From: Geotrypetes seraphini
Taxonomy: Eukaryota > Chordata > Amphibia > Gymnophiona > Dermophiidae
NCBI RefSeq assembly: GCF_902459505.1
Contig: NC_047094.1
Span: 24,661,241 to 24,725,240 of the forward strand
Direction: 5' to 3'
DNA length: 64,000 nt
Shown: piece by piece, positions 9,148 through 24,100 of the stretch
Layout of the letters: each line of letters opens with the position of its first letter
How positions within the stretch are numbered: position 1 is the stretch's first letter
Notes under the pieces: generated by a model
Told to the model about the DNA's origin: nothing
What the model saw: only the letters and a program-made list of their open reading frames with translations
Database searches by the model: none
Program-made: the position numbers and the translations under genes

Positions 9148-12100
9148 CTGGAAAAAGACGAGGAAAACCAGTTAGCAAGCCGTCATGTCCCAGCTCTCCC
9201 ATCAGAAGTGGAGAATTTTAAAAACAAACATCTAACAAGGCAGCTAAGCAAAACCTAAAATTAATGGTACTATTATAATGCCCTGTATATTTGACTGCAA
9301 TTAAATCTTATGAAAAAAAAAAAAAACCCAAAAGGTTATGCCACAGGAGTTTGTAAATCTACTTGAAATCAAGAGTCTTGTAAAATGGACAAGCTGAGAA
9401 TAGTCAGACATACAAGAAGGAAGTTGTTACACCTAAAATCCCATTTCTTCCATCTAATGTGGGACCTTATGCATGTCCACTTAAGCAGGATCTTTCCCCA
9501 TGATCTAAATTGCTTAGATCATTGTTTCTCAACTTGGTCGTGGAGTACCCCTTTGCCAGACAGGTTTTCAGGATATCCACAATGAATATGCATGAAAAAA
9601 ATTTGCATATAATGGAGGCAGTGTATGCAAATTTCTTTCATGCACATTCACTGTGGATATTGTGAAAACCTGACTGGCAAAGGGGTACACCAGGACCGAG
9701 TTGAGAAACACTGGCCTAGATCAAGGGCCCTTAACCAGTGGTGCCTGCACCCACTGAAGAGGTGTAGAGAAGCAGCTGCAATCAGCGCTCCCACTAGCCA
9801 AAGACCTCCTCCTGGCACACATGCTCAGAGATTGTCAGCAACTCTGGGACATTGCCACCAGTGGCATAGGGTGTAAGATGCTGTTTAGGCCAGAAGGTGG
9901 TCAGCTGGCAGGGTTTACAGATGAACATTTTTTAGCACTTTAGTGGACGCAGACACCAACCTTCTCCAGCAGAGTTTACCTGCAGTTGGTATTTTATGGG
10001 AAAGAAAAAAAAAAAAAGGATTGTTTCATCTATGCACAATTCCAGCGCAATGATATTGTTCATCATTGGATTGGACAGCACTATATGCTCTTGCAAACAC
10101 ATTTTTAATGAACAACTCATTTATATTTTAAGAAACCATTGTTAGCTATTTAATCATCAAGGATTGTATGTTTGTCAGTCATGACCGAGACTCTTGCAAC
10201 AGGCCAAAATACAATCGTGTCGAATCCAATTTCTCCGTTTGTAATAACCTTGTGGTACTAAAGTTTTATCTCCACTGTGTCTGAATTCAAGAAAGCCTAG
10301 AATAAGTATGTGGTATCTCTTAGATTTAGAGAGAGGAAGAGATAATGGTTACTGTGGATGGGCAGACTGGATGGGCCATTTGGCCTTTTGCCATCATGTT
10401 TCTATAACCATAAAGTTCTGACATGACAATGCAGATGTAACAAGCTTTAGCCAATAGGGAGAGGAGGAGGATATAGTGGATGCTGCAGATGGGCCATTTG
10501 GCCTTTATCTGCCAGAGTGGAGATGGAACTGTACGCATCAACCAGAGATGTTATAATAGCATCAACCAGAGATGTATAATAGCATTTAAAATATTATTGT
10601 CTTTGTCCTTTACATGTTACATTTACCCCTGAAACACGAACCGTGTCGAATCCGATTCAACATTGCAACATAGAATTGTTTCTGTGGGCTTGATCCAACA
10701 CTGCATTATAGACTGTTTATTTGTCATAATAAATTTTTATTTCACTATCTCTGGTTGATGTGTACAGTTCCATCCCCACTCTCTTTGTGAATGCCCATTT
10801 GTTTTTGTGGGTTGTTTTTTTTCCTCGTTTTTGCTTTAACCATGGCAAGTGCAATTTCTCTGTTTTTAGACCTCTAGCAAACTCTGCAGTAAAGCATCCT
10901 TCAGTGCTTTAGAAGAAAAAAAAAATCTCAGGGCCGTAAAAAGGTCAAAGCCTGCAAGGGCGTTTGCACAGCTATTAATGTGTACTTTGCCCAAGGATTT
11001 GATTTCAAGCGAGAACATATACTTTAAGTACTGCAGGACTTATGCCAGATTCTTAAGCTCATTTTAAAGCAAAAAGTTGGCGAGTGTATTTCAGCAGAGG
11101 ATTTGGAGGTTTTTTGTTTTTTTTTTAATGGAAGAATTAGTTTCTAGCTCAAATTGCAAATCCTTCCCTCCCTGGTACCCTGAGGCTTCACTTGCCAATT
11201 GAGATGGTCTCCCTTATTTTAACCGATGTCTGCACCCCTCTCTCCTGCTCTGGTCATTACAGTAAGTAACCCAAGGCTGGGAATTGTGTAGTAGGGCTCC
11301 TTTGGATGCCAAACCCAGTCCTTGCTCTCACCCTGGTTACCATATATACTCTAATATAAACCCATCTGAATATAAACCGAGGTAACTTTTCCCCACCCCC
11401 CAAAAGGGGGGAGGGGAGAAAAAAAAAAGGTTGACTTGTATATAAACCGAACTCATGGAAGTCTTGCAATGTTACTGTAGGAACTTGTGTCAGCCATTCT
11501 GAGTACTGACTGCATGGGGCAAGAGCACAGGAGGATTTCTCTAGCCCTGGCGCATCACTGGACCAGCAGGGCTTTAAGGTAGGCCTGCAATGGGTCCGAG
11601 AAGGGGGAGGACTCAAATCTGCCATCTTAGACCCCCATTTTTGGCCCACACTTCCTAGATATAAACTGCAGACGCCCAATTTGTGCAAAACAATTTCAGG
11701 GATTAAACCCCAAAATACTCTGCCATTGCTTAAAATACGTCGATGGCTTCTTATGCCTCAAAGTTTAGAATTGTGCGTCCCTCCCACCTAGCTGCTTGAA
11801 TCCATTTATAAAAACCAGTGTGCATCTTGCAATAATTTCAAAAGAATAATAGGGTTATGTTCTTCCCCTATTTTTTTTTTTTTTCTTCCTTTGTTCAGCT
11901 TTTAGGTACTAGAAATCCCCTTACATGCAGTATATCAAATTTGAAACTTGATAAGCAGGTAGCTCGCGGCTATAGGGAGATGACCCGCTAGTCTGGAATA
12001 GAGAGTTGATGGGGACAGAAATCCCACCCATCCCCACCAGGATCCTCTCCGTCCCCACCCATCCCCGCAAGGAATTACCTCCATCCCCGCCCGTCCCCAT

Positions 12101-15100
12101 AAAAAGCAGCAATTACTTCTGACAGGATCATCAATTCCACAGTTTCTTTTGTGTTTGCGCTGCTGTTTTCCTTGTGGAATCTCTTTGGTGGAACCCTTTT
12201 TTTGTTTTCTGTTCAGGTAATTAACATAAACCCCTTCTTTTACTAAGGCTGACATTTCCATTATATTATATGGACGAACCCTGCTTCCAAAGTCTTCCAT
12301 CCCCATGGGAGTCCCATGGGTTAGGGGGGGGGGGTATTCCCGCAGGACCCGCAGGATTCCCGCGATCCCTGTTCCCGTGCAGACCTCTAGTCTGGAATGC
12401 CTCACCAATCTACTGAAAAAGATATTATCAAGGTAAGGATATAATCTTTGTCTGCCACGCTATGCTTGCATATATAATACAATGTCTGCCACGCTGTTTT
12501 ACCATGCTTTATTATGTACGTAAACTTTTAACCCATTCTGAGCTCTGCTGAGATGATGGGATATGAAACCAAATAAATAAATTTGGAATATACTTAACCT
12601 TTGATCTGCTCTTTACAAACCATGGTTCTTTTGATAAAGCTTTCAGTTGCTCATAAATAGTACACACTAATTTTTAGTCTGTTTTAGGTCTTTGGGGGGG
12701 GGGGGGGGGGTTAATCAGCTTTTGTAGCCTTTGCCAAGAAAGTCAATTAATAATTTTTCTTTTTTAAAAAAAACACAAAAAAAACAACCCACTACCAACG
12801 ACTAACCCAGTAATTCCCAGCCACACACATGAGCACATTTGAGAAACCAAGGCTGGGAAGGCATAGTTGCTGGCAGTATTGCCGAGATAAGGGAATGAGG
12901 TGCCGATTGACGAGACTGAAAATCGGATGGAGAAGGAAAAATTAAGAAATATGCTGGGATCTTGATGTGGCCAGGCCCTCGGCACCTCTCCAAATGTCCA
13001 CATTACCTGCACCCACACTAGCCATTATATGAAGCAATAAAAACATATGGACGCGTGTGCTGCAGGGGTTAGAGCTACAGCCTCGGCACCCTGAGGTTGT
13101 GTATTCGAATCCCACACTGTTCCTTGTGACCCTGGGTAAGTCACTTAATCCCACCATTGCCCCAAGTACATTAGATAGAGTGGGAGCCCACCGGGAGAGT
13201 TAGAGAAAAATGCTTTAGTACCTGAATAATTTATTATCTGCATAGAATTCTAGGTTATGTGGAATATAAAAAAAAAAAAAAAAAGTTTAAAAAATGGATC
13301 AAATGTGAAACAGAAAACTCAGAATATAACAAAGCTACGGAGATTTACTATATTCTAACCTTGACACATACTGTAAAATTTGAGGAGCATATAATTGTGG
13401 ATTCAGTTTTGACTAATTCATAAAACGGATTAAGAGTTGAGCAATTTATAACCACAAATATGCACCGAGCATATGACTTTTCAAGAAGGACCGATTCAAG
13501 CTTCTGGCTCTAAAGGCTTTTCTTAAAATAAATGAAGAGCAGGAAGGGCCGAAGCTACTGGATGGGCCACGGGAACACATTGAATGAGAGCAACTATCAG
13601 GGCCAGCCCAAGGGTATCAGACACCCTAGGCCAGGGGTCGGCAACCTTTTAAAGGCAAAGAGCCATCTTATCCTAAATGTGCGACCCAAGATTTACAAAG
13701 AGCCGCAATGGGTAGAGAAGGGGAGGTTGAGATATTCCAGGTCTCTCACTCTTCCCTCCCTTCATTCTTCCCGCCAATTCCTTGCAGGTCTTTGCACCTC
13801 TCATCACTCCCTCCCTCTCATAGCCAAGGCTCTTTCCACGCCACCATGAATAGGTAGGTTCTTCTCCCCTCCCCCCACTGGCCTACCGAGATACCTGGTG
13901 GTTCAGTGTGGGTCTTCTTGGCAGGAATATAGCCCTTACGCTCTTGCTTCCTCATGGCTGCCTTCTAAAATGGCTACCGTGACCTTTCGTGGGTGTTCAC
14001 GGTATTTCTTGTAGTACCCACAAGTGGTCATGACAGCCATTTTAGAAGGCAGCTATGAGGAAGCAGGAGTGAGTGGGCCACACTTCTGCCATGAAGTCCT
14101 CCACTGGACCACCAGGAGGTACTTCAGTAGGTCTGAGGGCCATAGGAGAAGAGCCACAACCACAATGGAGAAGAACCACATGTGGCTTGCAAGCCGCAGG
14201 TTTGCCGACTCCTGCCCTTGGCAATCTTCAGCAATGTGTTACCCATCCCCATGTCCAGATCTTTCCTTTCTCCTCCATAATCTAGCATCTCCCTTCCCTC
14301 CCTCCACTTCAAGGTGTCTAGTCTCCCCTTACTAAGATGTTCATCATTTCTCTCCTTCCATTCACCCTCTGCACACCTGTTCAGCATCTTCCCCTCCCCC
14401 ACATGTTCACCACCTCCTGTTACCTTTCCTTCCCCCTCAGCTGTTCAGCATCTCCCTGTCTTACCTCTCTTCTCAGGAGAGAAGTGTCTCTCTCTTCCCC
14501 CCCAAGATGTTCAGCATCTCCCCTTCTTTACCCCTCCTACTTTCATTCCCTTCCTAACCCTGTGATGTTATCAAGGTAGCAGTCAGTAAGTCTAAAGAAA
14601 ACTCATCATGGCCAGCACAGAGCCTTGAGCATTCACCCATCCTGAAAGCCTGTTGGGTCCTGTCCATCTGAAACAGGAAATACAGAAGGGGATGAGACCC
14701 GATAGGCATCGGGTATGCACAGAAGTTTTTAAGTCCCTGCACCAGCTATATTGAGCCTTCTGTAGACATTCCAACATTTCATGCTGCTGTAAACCTTGTG
14801 AGCTGAATACGTAGGTGCAGTATTTTATGAATATCTGAAAGGGGCTTTTTAAATCAGCACAGACTTATAGCTGAGAAAAACTGTCTTGTCTTATAAACTG
14901 GCCATGAATTTTCAAAAGTTGATGTTCTATATAAGAAATGCACAATTACTACAAAAAAAAAAAACAACAGACAAAACAGCCCTGGAAAAATGGAGGACAC
15001 TACACTTATAGTATTAGTATGAAACCGTCACCATGGTCCTCAATGCAATTGTTAATGACCCTGGAATGACCCTGGAACTGGTTAATTGCAGCCACAGAAG

Positions 15101-18100
15101 GAAAAGAGGAAACCTGTGACAGGACTAGGCGAGGGAAGGTACAAGTGGAGAACAGCTTCTCTTTCTGAAACCACAAAGTCGGTCACATGATCAGCTGAAT
15201 TTTGTACACAGGAGTGTCAGTTTCAAGGGTGCCGTGCTGCAGTGGTAGAGGGAACTTTAAAAAAAAAAAAAAAAATCCAGACTGCCTTTAACATGTGATC
15301 CCCTAGCTTTCCACATGAGGGAAATGTCTTAAGTCAGAACAAAATGAAATACTTCCTGTTCAAAAACAGGAATTCTACTGGCTCCTCCCACCTTTAGAAC
15401 CAACACAAGAAAAAAAAAAATACAAATGTGAAATGCAGCTGTGTTACTTTTATACACCCTGGCAAAGGAAGTTAGAATTCTTCTCAGACTTCAGCAGATT
15501 CAGAACACCGCGGCTAAATTAATTTTCGCAAAAAGCTAATTCGACCACGTCTCCCCGCTTCTGTCTAAGCTTCACTGGCTCCCAGTTCACTACAAATGCG
15601 CCTGCCTAGCCTTCAAGTCTCTACACGGCATCCTTCCTCCCCTGTTTCCACTATCTTGACTCTCCTCGAATCCCAACTCCACCAGATCCACTCAAAAATT
15701 CATACTATCCTTCCCCTCTTTTAAAAGGCATATCCCATACAGGAAAACTTGGAACATCCCTCCTCTTCAAGATCACCGAGCTGTGGAACAGCTTATCTGC
15801 CCCTCTTCGGAGTTCGACCTCCCTCCAACGCTTCAGAAAACATTTGAAAACTTGGTTTTTCTCTAAAATGTAGCCACTCCCTCCCTCTCCACTGTACTTA
15901 GTCCCCTCTTTCTTTCCTTTTTACCAAGCCCTTCTTCTTCCCATTGGAGTTCCTTTCTTTAGTAATTCCTGTAAACCGTGTCAAGCTCTACTTCTGTGGA
16001 GATGATGCGGTATACAAACTTAAGGTTTAGTTTAATTCAACAAAGTTAATGAGCTTTTTCTCAATTATGCTAGTTACATACTAATATGAGTGTGACCTAA
16101 ATACTGGAAGAATGAGACTACTGAATACCACTATATCATTAGAGGACACTGTTACCTTGGAAGGAAAGCCGGGCTTCCTAACTGTCCCTGCATCATTACA
16201 GGCTGAATTTATTTTTGCAAGCAAACTAGTATCTCCTCCACATGCAAGAGGTGCTGTATTGGCCAATCTAGGATGTGGGGAGCCTCACATTTGACTCTAG
16301 ATCAAGACAATTGAAAAATAAACTAATCAAATGCATTTGCCAGCTTCTACGTGACGGCAAGCACCCAAATTACTGATGCTACAAATGAACTAAGGATATT
16401 TGCCCGCACCCCCCAACCTTAAAAAAAAAAACACACACACACATTTGAACAGTAACATTTTTAACCATAAGAGAAAAACAAATAGACCTATATGTTCCAC
16501 AACAAAATAGGGTCGGCCAAAAACAAACCAAAACAGTAGTCTCTGGACATAACAGGAACAACCAAGGTACAAATGTTTATTCGAAGAACACATACACACA
16601 ATATAAAAGCAATTAAAAACAATAACAATTAATAAAGACAGTACATGTGGGAGCGCAAAACGTGTGTGTTATGAAGCCAAATAATTGTTCTCGAAGATAG
16701 CAGTAGCCCCAAAATGGACCATGCTTCGGCAGCCTTTGGCCTTCCTCAGGGGTCCTAATTATGTCAAGGAGTGAACTTGTGGAATAAAATTTGGTCTGTG
16801 GCTGCTGCAAGCTTTTCCTTCCCCTTGCCTTCAATTTTCAGTTCTTGAAATAAGAGCCATACGGGTCTGCTGAGATACCAGCTCTTGCACAGGGTCAGGT
16901 AGCTCAGCAGACCCTTATGGTTGTTTCAAGAACTAAAAATTGAAGGAGAAGAAAAGGAAAAGCTTGCATAAGCTGCAGAACAAGTTCTATTGCTCAGGTT
17001 CAGTCCTTGACATAATGAGAACCCCAGATTTAAAAAATAAAAAAAGTTTGTACACGTTTCAAAAGGAATTAAAAAAAAAAGCAAACAAAAAAAAAAAGAA
17101 AGAAAAGAAAACCTAAAATGGAATAACCTATGAAGATGAAATGTCTTAAGACGTTGCGTCAGTTGTAAAGTCATGTGTATGCTGTGAAACTGATACAAGC
17201 CCCCCCCCCCCCTTACTCTAGCTGTAACTAATCTGAAAGGAGTTTAGCTTTACACACTCATGCTGCAACCAGGGTGGATTTCATTTAAATCACTGGTCAG
17301 AAAGACTTGGATTTAAAATCATGCCTGCGACATTACGAACGGATCAATGGAATTCATTTATCAAAAATTTAAACACTGCATGAACATACAGCCTCGTGCT
17401 ACATAGTTAAAAAACTAATCATCAGTTCATGATAAATAGCTTTTGGACTATAATGTATTTTAAATAGAACACACTATGGGGTCCTCTTTCTAAGGTGTGC
17501 TAAATGCTAACGTGCCCGTAGAATATAATGGGGGTGTCGGCATTTAGCGCACCTTAGTAAAAAGGACTCCTATGTTTTAGATATAATGCTTTTTTGAGGA
17601 AAAATCTATTTTTAAAAATCGAATTTTTTTAATCCACCCCGGCTGGAACCGCTTGCTAGAATGTGACCATTTTATGAGATTTTTTTTTTCACGTTTCTGG
17701 AAACACACACAAAAAAATATGGATCTCAGCCATATTCAGTGGCTGATTAACACCAAATTTAAAAAAGTTCTGAGATGCAGAAATAAATAATTCAAGCCAT
17801 ACATTCAAGAAAAATTACAATAGATATTTCTCAGCCATTTAAAAAAAAAAAAAGGGTCATGTGATGAGTCAGCAGTACTAAGAAATCTCTCATGCTGGGA
17901 CTTGCAGAGGTTACTACCTGCTCTGGGGAGTGTGTGAAGCCCCAGCCCCAGCACCCTGAGGTTATAGCAGGGGTAGGGAACTCCTGTCCTCGAGAGCCGT
18001 ATTCCAGTCGGGTTTTCAGGATTTCCCCAATGAATATGCATTGAAAGCAGTGCATGCAAATAGATCTCATGCATATTCATTGGGGAAATCCTGAAAACCC

Positions 18101-21100
18101 GACTGGAATACAGCTCTCGAGGACCGGAGTTCCCTACCCCTGGGTTATAGGATTCAAATTCCACACTGTTCCTTGTGACCCTCAGCAAGTCACTTAATCC
18201 CCCCATTGCCTGCCAGGACAAATAGTATTTATATACCACTTATAACCTAAAAATAAATTTAAACCATTTAAATAAAATTTTAAAAAAAGTTAAATTTAAA
18301 AATAATTAAATTAATACATTTTAGTTATACCTTCTAGAAACTGTGGCGATCATGTATGCAGGTCTCTCTGATGCATACTTAACACCACCACCCCCCCTTT
18401 ACAAAACTGCGCAAGGAGTTTTTTTAGCACCTGCTGACGCAGTGCTCCAAATGTCTTAGAGCATCTATGACCATTGAAGCAGCAAAGAGCATTCAGAGCG
18501 CCAGCCAGCACTAAAAACCTCTTGTGCCGTTTTGTAAAAATAAACAAAAAATACAAAAAGGGGTTAGGGTTACCAGATTTTCCAAATGGAAAATCCAGAC
18601 CCATGACCCCCAGGCCCACCACACCCATTCTGACCCCAGCCCCGCCCCCCTCAACCTGCACGAGTATGCACTTGACGTCACCTTGGTGTATCCCAAGCAT
18701 GTGCTAATGCCATCCTCAAAAGGAGGACGTGTCTGGGAAAATCCAGACATCTGGTAACCCTAGGGGTTAATTTGGATATCCTGGAACCCTTGTTAGTCCC
18801 AGAGAATGGGTTGCAAGCCACCATTTAAAAGGTTCCGAGTGTAACCATGCAAGTCTCTTCTCTATATCACGGTTCTCCTCCTGTAAACCTATGTATTCTC
18901 CCATAGTCGCAGCAGATTTCACCCTAAAATTGCTAGCATTACTTTCAGATTGCATATTGCCTCCTATAGTCTTTTCCCAGGTCCACATTCCCCCTGTAAT
19001 TCCATGAGAGGCCACAACACTGTGTGGGATTTCCTCCCTGTATTACTACTGATATCTAGTGGGAAGATGACAGACCTGCAGGATGTTGCAACAGATTTAC
19101 TAGGTCTGTACATTACACCCCCCCCCTTTTTTTTTTTTTTAAACTTAGCTGTGATAAGGTTTTTTACCATGGCCTGGGGAGCTAAATGCTCCACTTATAG
19201 AATTCCTATGAGCGTCGGAGCAAAGTCAGATCATTTAGCAATTCAGGCCACGGTAAGAACCTCCATCGTGGCTTAGTAAAAGACGGTCTACTTTTGCTAC
19301 ATTTTTTTTTTTTTTAATTCTAGATAAAAATAGAAAAACAGATAAAAAGGAGCACCAACTAATTTAGAACAAAGGCATAATCAAAAGGCTGAACAAACAA
19401 ACAAAAAAAAGTAAGAATCACATCTTGCGGAGTCAAAATGGTTCATAGATGAAAGCGCGCAGGACAATCGCACGTGGACAAATGAGCTGAGACAAATGCG
19501 CGCTGGACGTCAGAGCACCAGATTAAAATTTAAAGCACTACGAGCGGGGTTGGGGGAACCCCCCCAGTTTACTGGGAAGTGTTGGTGCTGCCGTTGGGGA
19601 GTTCGGGGGCTAACCCCCCATTACAGTGGAAAGTGTCATTTTTCCCTGTTTTAGGAAAAAATTAGTTTCCTCTGTAAGGGAGGGAGGGGGTTCCCCCCCC
19701 CCCAACTGCAGCGCCAACACTTCTAAGTAAAGTAGGGGTTCCCCCCACCACACATACACCCCTTGGAGCGCTTTAAATTTAACTTTTAATCCAGCGTGCC
19801 GTCTCCTGCGCGCATTTGTCTCTGCTCGTTCGTCCGCACGCGATTGTCTGGCACGCTTTAGTTCCGTCACCATCAAAATGGATATTAAAAAAATTTTCCC
19901 CTCAAAAGTGTTATACCAAAACATTATGGCCTCCTTTTATTAAACTGCGCTAGCAGTTTTTAGTGCCGGGAGCCGTGCTAAGCGTCTCGCGCTGCTCCTG
20001 ACGCTCATAGGAACTCTATGAGTGTCGGGAGCAGCGTGGAGCATTCAGCAAGGCTTCCCGTGCTATAAACGGCTAGTGCAGTTTAATAAAAGGGGGATCT
20101 ATAGCTCAATTCTGAGAAACCCTTGAAAAGAAAATAAAGATATGTAGAGCCAACCAACCATTCCTGGGGTTGTGGGTTCAAACTCACGCTGCCACTTGTG
20201 ACCCTGGGCAAGTCACTTAATCCCCCCCCCCATTGCCCCAGGTACATTAGATAGGTTGTGAGCCCACCAGGACAGACAGGGAAAATGCTTGAGTACCTGA
20301 ATAAACTCATGTAAACCGTTTAAGCTCTCCTGGGAGAAAGGTATAGAAAATTGAATGAATGAATAAATAAATAATATTTTAGTAATTAAACTATTCTTGT
20401 TTTTTATATTTATTTTCCCAATCCCCTTTTGTGTTTACCTTAAATGTTTCTCACATTTTCTATATCGATTGTATTTCTCCCCCTCTTCCTACTAGTGTTT
20501 AGGGGCCTTTCGGTCCGTTTTTACCTAGTATGTAATTGTTGTCAGTCTTGTAATTTTTAATATAGAAATGTATGTTTTACTTGTAAAATTTTTGTTTAAA
20601 TGTTAATTTTAAATCTTGTTCAATGCTTTGTAGTTACGATAAAGCGTTTAATCAAAAATCTGAACAAACAATAAACAATAATGATGGAAAAGAGAAGACC
20701 AATTTTCTTCCTCTGAACTAGAATCCACCTTAAAGGCCTTTATAAAGGGGGGGGGGGGGAACCCACTAAACCAAAACCCTCAAAGTTGTTGTGTACCAAA
20801 ACACAAATGAACATTTTTGTTAAACATTCAGGGCTGGATTCTCTAATATCGCTGGTAAAATCCGACGGGTCGCTGTAGGTAAATGTAACGATTCAAAAAA
20901 GACGAGTCATTCTCGAAGAACTGCGCATGCAAATGAGGTTCACCAAAATTTACACGAGGTCACTAGTGATCAGCACATGTGCAGAATAGTCCACGAAAAG
21001 AGGCTTGGGTGGATAGGAGGGGCAGCTGGTAATTTTTGGGCATTAAAAGCCAGCACTCCACTTTTACTACCATTTTAATAGAAATAATAACTTTATTTTT

Positions 21101-24100
21101 GTACACCGCAATTCAGTTCAGAGCGGTTTACAAAGGAAGAGACTGTACATAGAAAGCGATGTTACAGAAAAAAGACTTTCAAATTACATTAGCAAGCCAA
21201 GAGTAGTCAGGTATATCCGAAGTATTTCAGAGATACAAGGAAGGAAAGTAGTCAGAAATTTATCAAAGAGACAGGTTTTAATTGATTTCCTGAAGGTTTG
21301 GTAGGAGGGTGAATTTGAGATGAGGGTGGTTAAGACATTTATTCCATTTGCCCGCTTGGAACGACAGTGATCTATCAAGGAATCTCTTGTAGATACAGCC
21401 CTTCAAGGGCCTCATGCATGGCAGAGTACAAGGCTGCTAAGAAGCTCAGAAAAAAAAAAAAGGACCACGGTGAGCCCTTCTGATAATCGGGCAGTAAATC
21501 ACTGGCACGCTAAACCAGTCAGAACTGGTTTTGCGACCATCATTAAAAGCACAGTAAATTTTGAGAATCTCGTCCTCACTCTTTAGCAAAGTAAAAGGAG
21601 CATGAAGGAAGCTCCAAACATCTCATACTTTTGAATCTCTCCCAGATTTAAAAAAAATTAAAAAAAAAAAAAGAAAAATCCTCCTCCAGGCCACATCTGG
21701 AAAAAGACAACTCGGAGAAAGAGGCTCATCTTTCTGCTGAAAATAAAATTTGATAATAAACTCCCTTTCCATGTCCTAAGCCACAGGCCATCATACTAGT
21801 CTTAGCTGGTGTCAAGGAAACTATATAGCAAACACCAAAAATGGGATACAGTTCCTCATTTGTTTTTTTTTTTTTAAAAAGGTACAAAATAGACAAGTTC
21901 TTTCTTCCTGAACACTTCTTTTCCTTGCTGGGAAGGAGGCTTTCAAAAAAAAATTTTTTTAAATTAAATCTATGCTCAAAAGAGACCTCTTGCACGTCTC
22001 CTTCTTCACCCCTGCCAACATTATCTGCAGAGAATTTTGGTGCAAGTGGGAAGACAATTAACCCTTTCAGGACCAAGGGACATATTTGTCCCATAACTTT
22101 AAAATCCTATAAATTTTGATTGGGATAGTCTACAGTTCTAAATTTGATATGTACGGATTCCATATGATACTGCCTTTATGTAAACAAACTGGTTCCGACA
22201 TTCATTCATTAGCGTCGTTGCTAGATTGACGAGAAGATTCACTTGCCACACTGTCCATAAGCCAGAAGTGTGATTTTTTTAAATAAAAATAATGATATTT
22301 CACAAAAAAAAAATCAATTTTTTGGCATCTGCAAGCCCTTTTTACCATAAAAATGTCGTCAAAACCACAAAAATTGGCCTACGATCCTTATGGTCCTGAA
22401 AGGGTTAACCTAAAATCACTGCACTGTGCTAGGCTCAAGCTTACGGAGAGCCAAATTATAGTGCAAAACAGGAAGCATTCTATTTGGAGGCAGCTCTGTG
22501 AAAGTGAAGTTGCTCAGGGAAGTCAGAAATTTTGGACCACATCTGGCTGACCTGTTAGGGTCAACGCAGAGTATGGTAAAAATGTATTTGCATGATCCTT
22601 CAAATATTCCAACATGCAAACGGGATCACCAGTGTGAGCAAAGTGAAAGTGCCTAAGTCCTATCAACCCAAATAGAACACTCCCTACTTACGACGTCATT
22701 GTTTGCACTTTGATAGCATTCGAAGTTCAACAACATGTTGCCATCTTGTGCGAAAAAAAATATAAGACCGTTTGGCATTCAACTTACACAGACATCAGAC
22801 AAAAGCCCATGAGTCCTTAAATCAGCACGTCTCAAACTTTTTTTTTTTTTTTTTAGCTCCAGCACACTAAACAGAGCAAACATAAAATTACAAAACTCTC
22901 AAATTTAACTTTAATGTTCTTTAAGCTATATACAGGTAATTGTAAAAGTGAAACTAAAGTAGATAGAATTGAATTGCTATCGATACGATGGAGGTACTTG
23001 TTTTTGAGTACAAATAACTCAAAACATGGCTCGATAGTCGACAAGCAAACATGCATTTCATCATCCACTATATGCAGTCATTTTTTTTTTTTTTTAATTT
23101 AATTTCTGTCAGAGATGAAAGTCTAAGGGCTCCTTTTACTAAACTGAGCTAGCGGTTTTAGCGTGCGCTACATGCTAACGCCACCTTTGAGCTGGCGTTA
23201 GTTCTAGCTGCGTTGCGCGGGGTTAGCGTGCAAATATTCTGCATGCGCTAAAAACTCTACCGCAGCTTAGTAAAAAGAGCCCTAAGTTCAAAGATAAGAA
23301 GATCCAAACGGTATCAAAGCCTTGATTGCTTTGTTACTCAAGTTAAGATAACTACTGCATAAAAATTAAAACTAAAAATTATTTGCCATTAGTTTTCAAG
23401 GACCAAACACATCAAAGAATGATGCTTGTCTGGGCGGTTGTATCTTTATGCACACAGACGCTCGTAACACTGATAGATACTTGCATACTCGTACATGTCA
23501 TCTATCCTAGTGTATATTTTTTTAAATTCCCTTCATATTCCAAAAGTTAAGTATCAAAGGACAACAGAACAACAGATGATCCAGTGACTTTTGGAAGTCT
23601 ATATGGGACAGATTAATCTCACATTGGAATTAGAGAATGAAACGGTGACAAAATTCATCACCGTTCCCGTCCCCGCGGATAACCGCGGGAAATAATCCCA
23701 TGTCATTTTCTAGTGTCTATTTCAACCTCAGTCCTTCTACACCAGCATTCTTCAAAGCAAAGCTTGTGGGTCGGTGGTTGTGGCCATTCATACTCCGATT
23801 CTTATGTGAACCAAGAATAATGAAGCCATTGTTGACATCACTGATGTGATTGGCTCTTAGGCACTGGTGGAATGAGGCATTATGACATCCCAATATCTGC
23901 TCTGGATACCAGAGACTGTCATTCTGTAGTGTCTATCTCAACCTCAGTCCTTCTACACCAGCATTCTTCAAAGCAAAGCTTGAGGGTCAGTGGTTGTGGC
24001 CATTCATACTCCGATTCTTCTCTCTCTCTCCTTAAAGAATGACATGAAGATTGTTTACCGCGGTTATCCGCGGGGACAGTGATGAATTTTGTCACCGTGT

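Noticed and set aside
13070-13115. Possible tRNA genes at SINE heads (also at 37320, 40840, 46200, 60500)
   Set aside because: A and B boxes are present, but the sequences do not fold as a complete cloverleaf and continue into a MIR-like core.
14225-14579. Ser/Pro-rich open frames in the pyrimidine tract
   Set aside because: They are low-complexity products of a degenerate C/T-rich tandem repeat, open in several frames at once.
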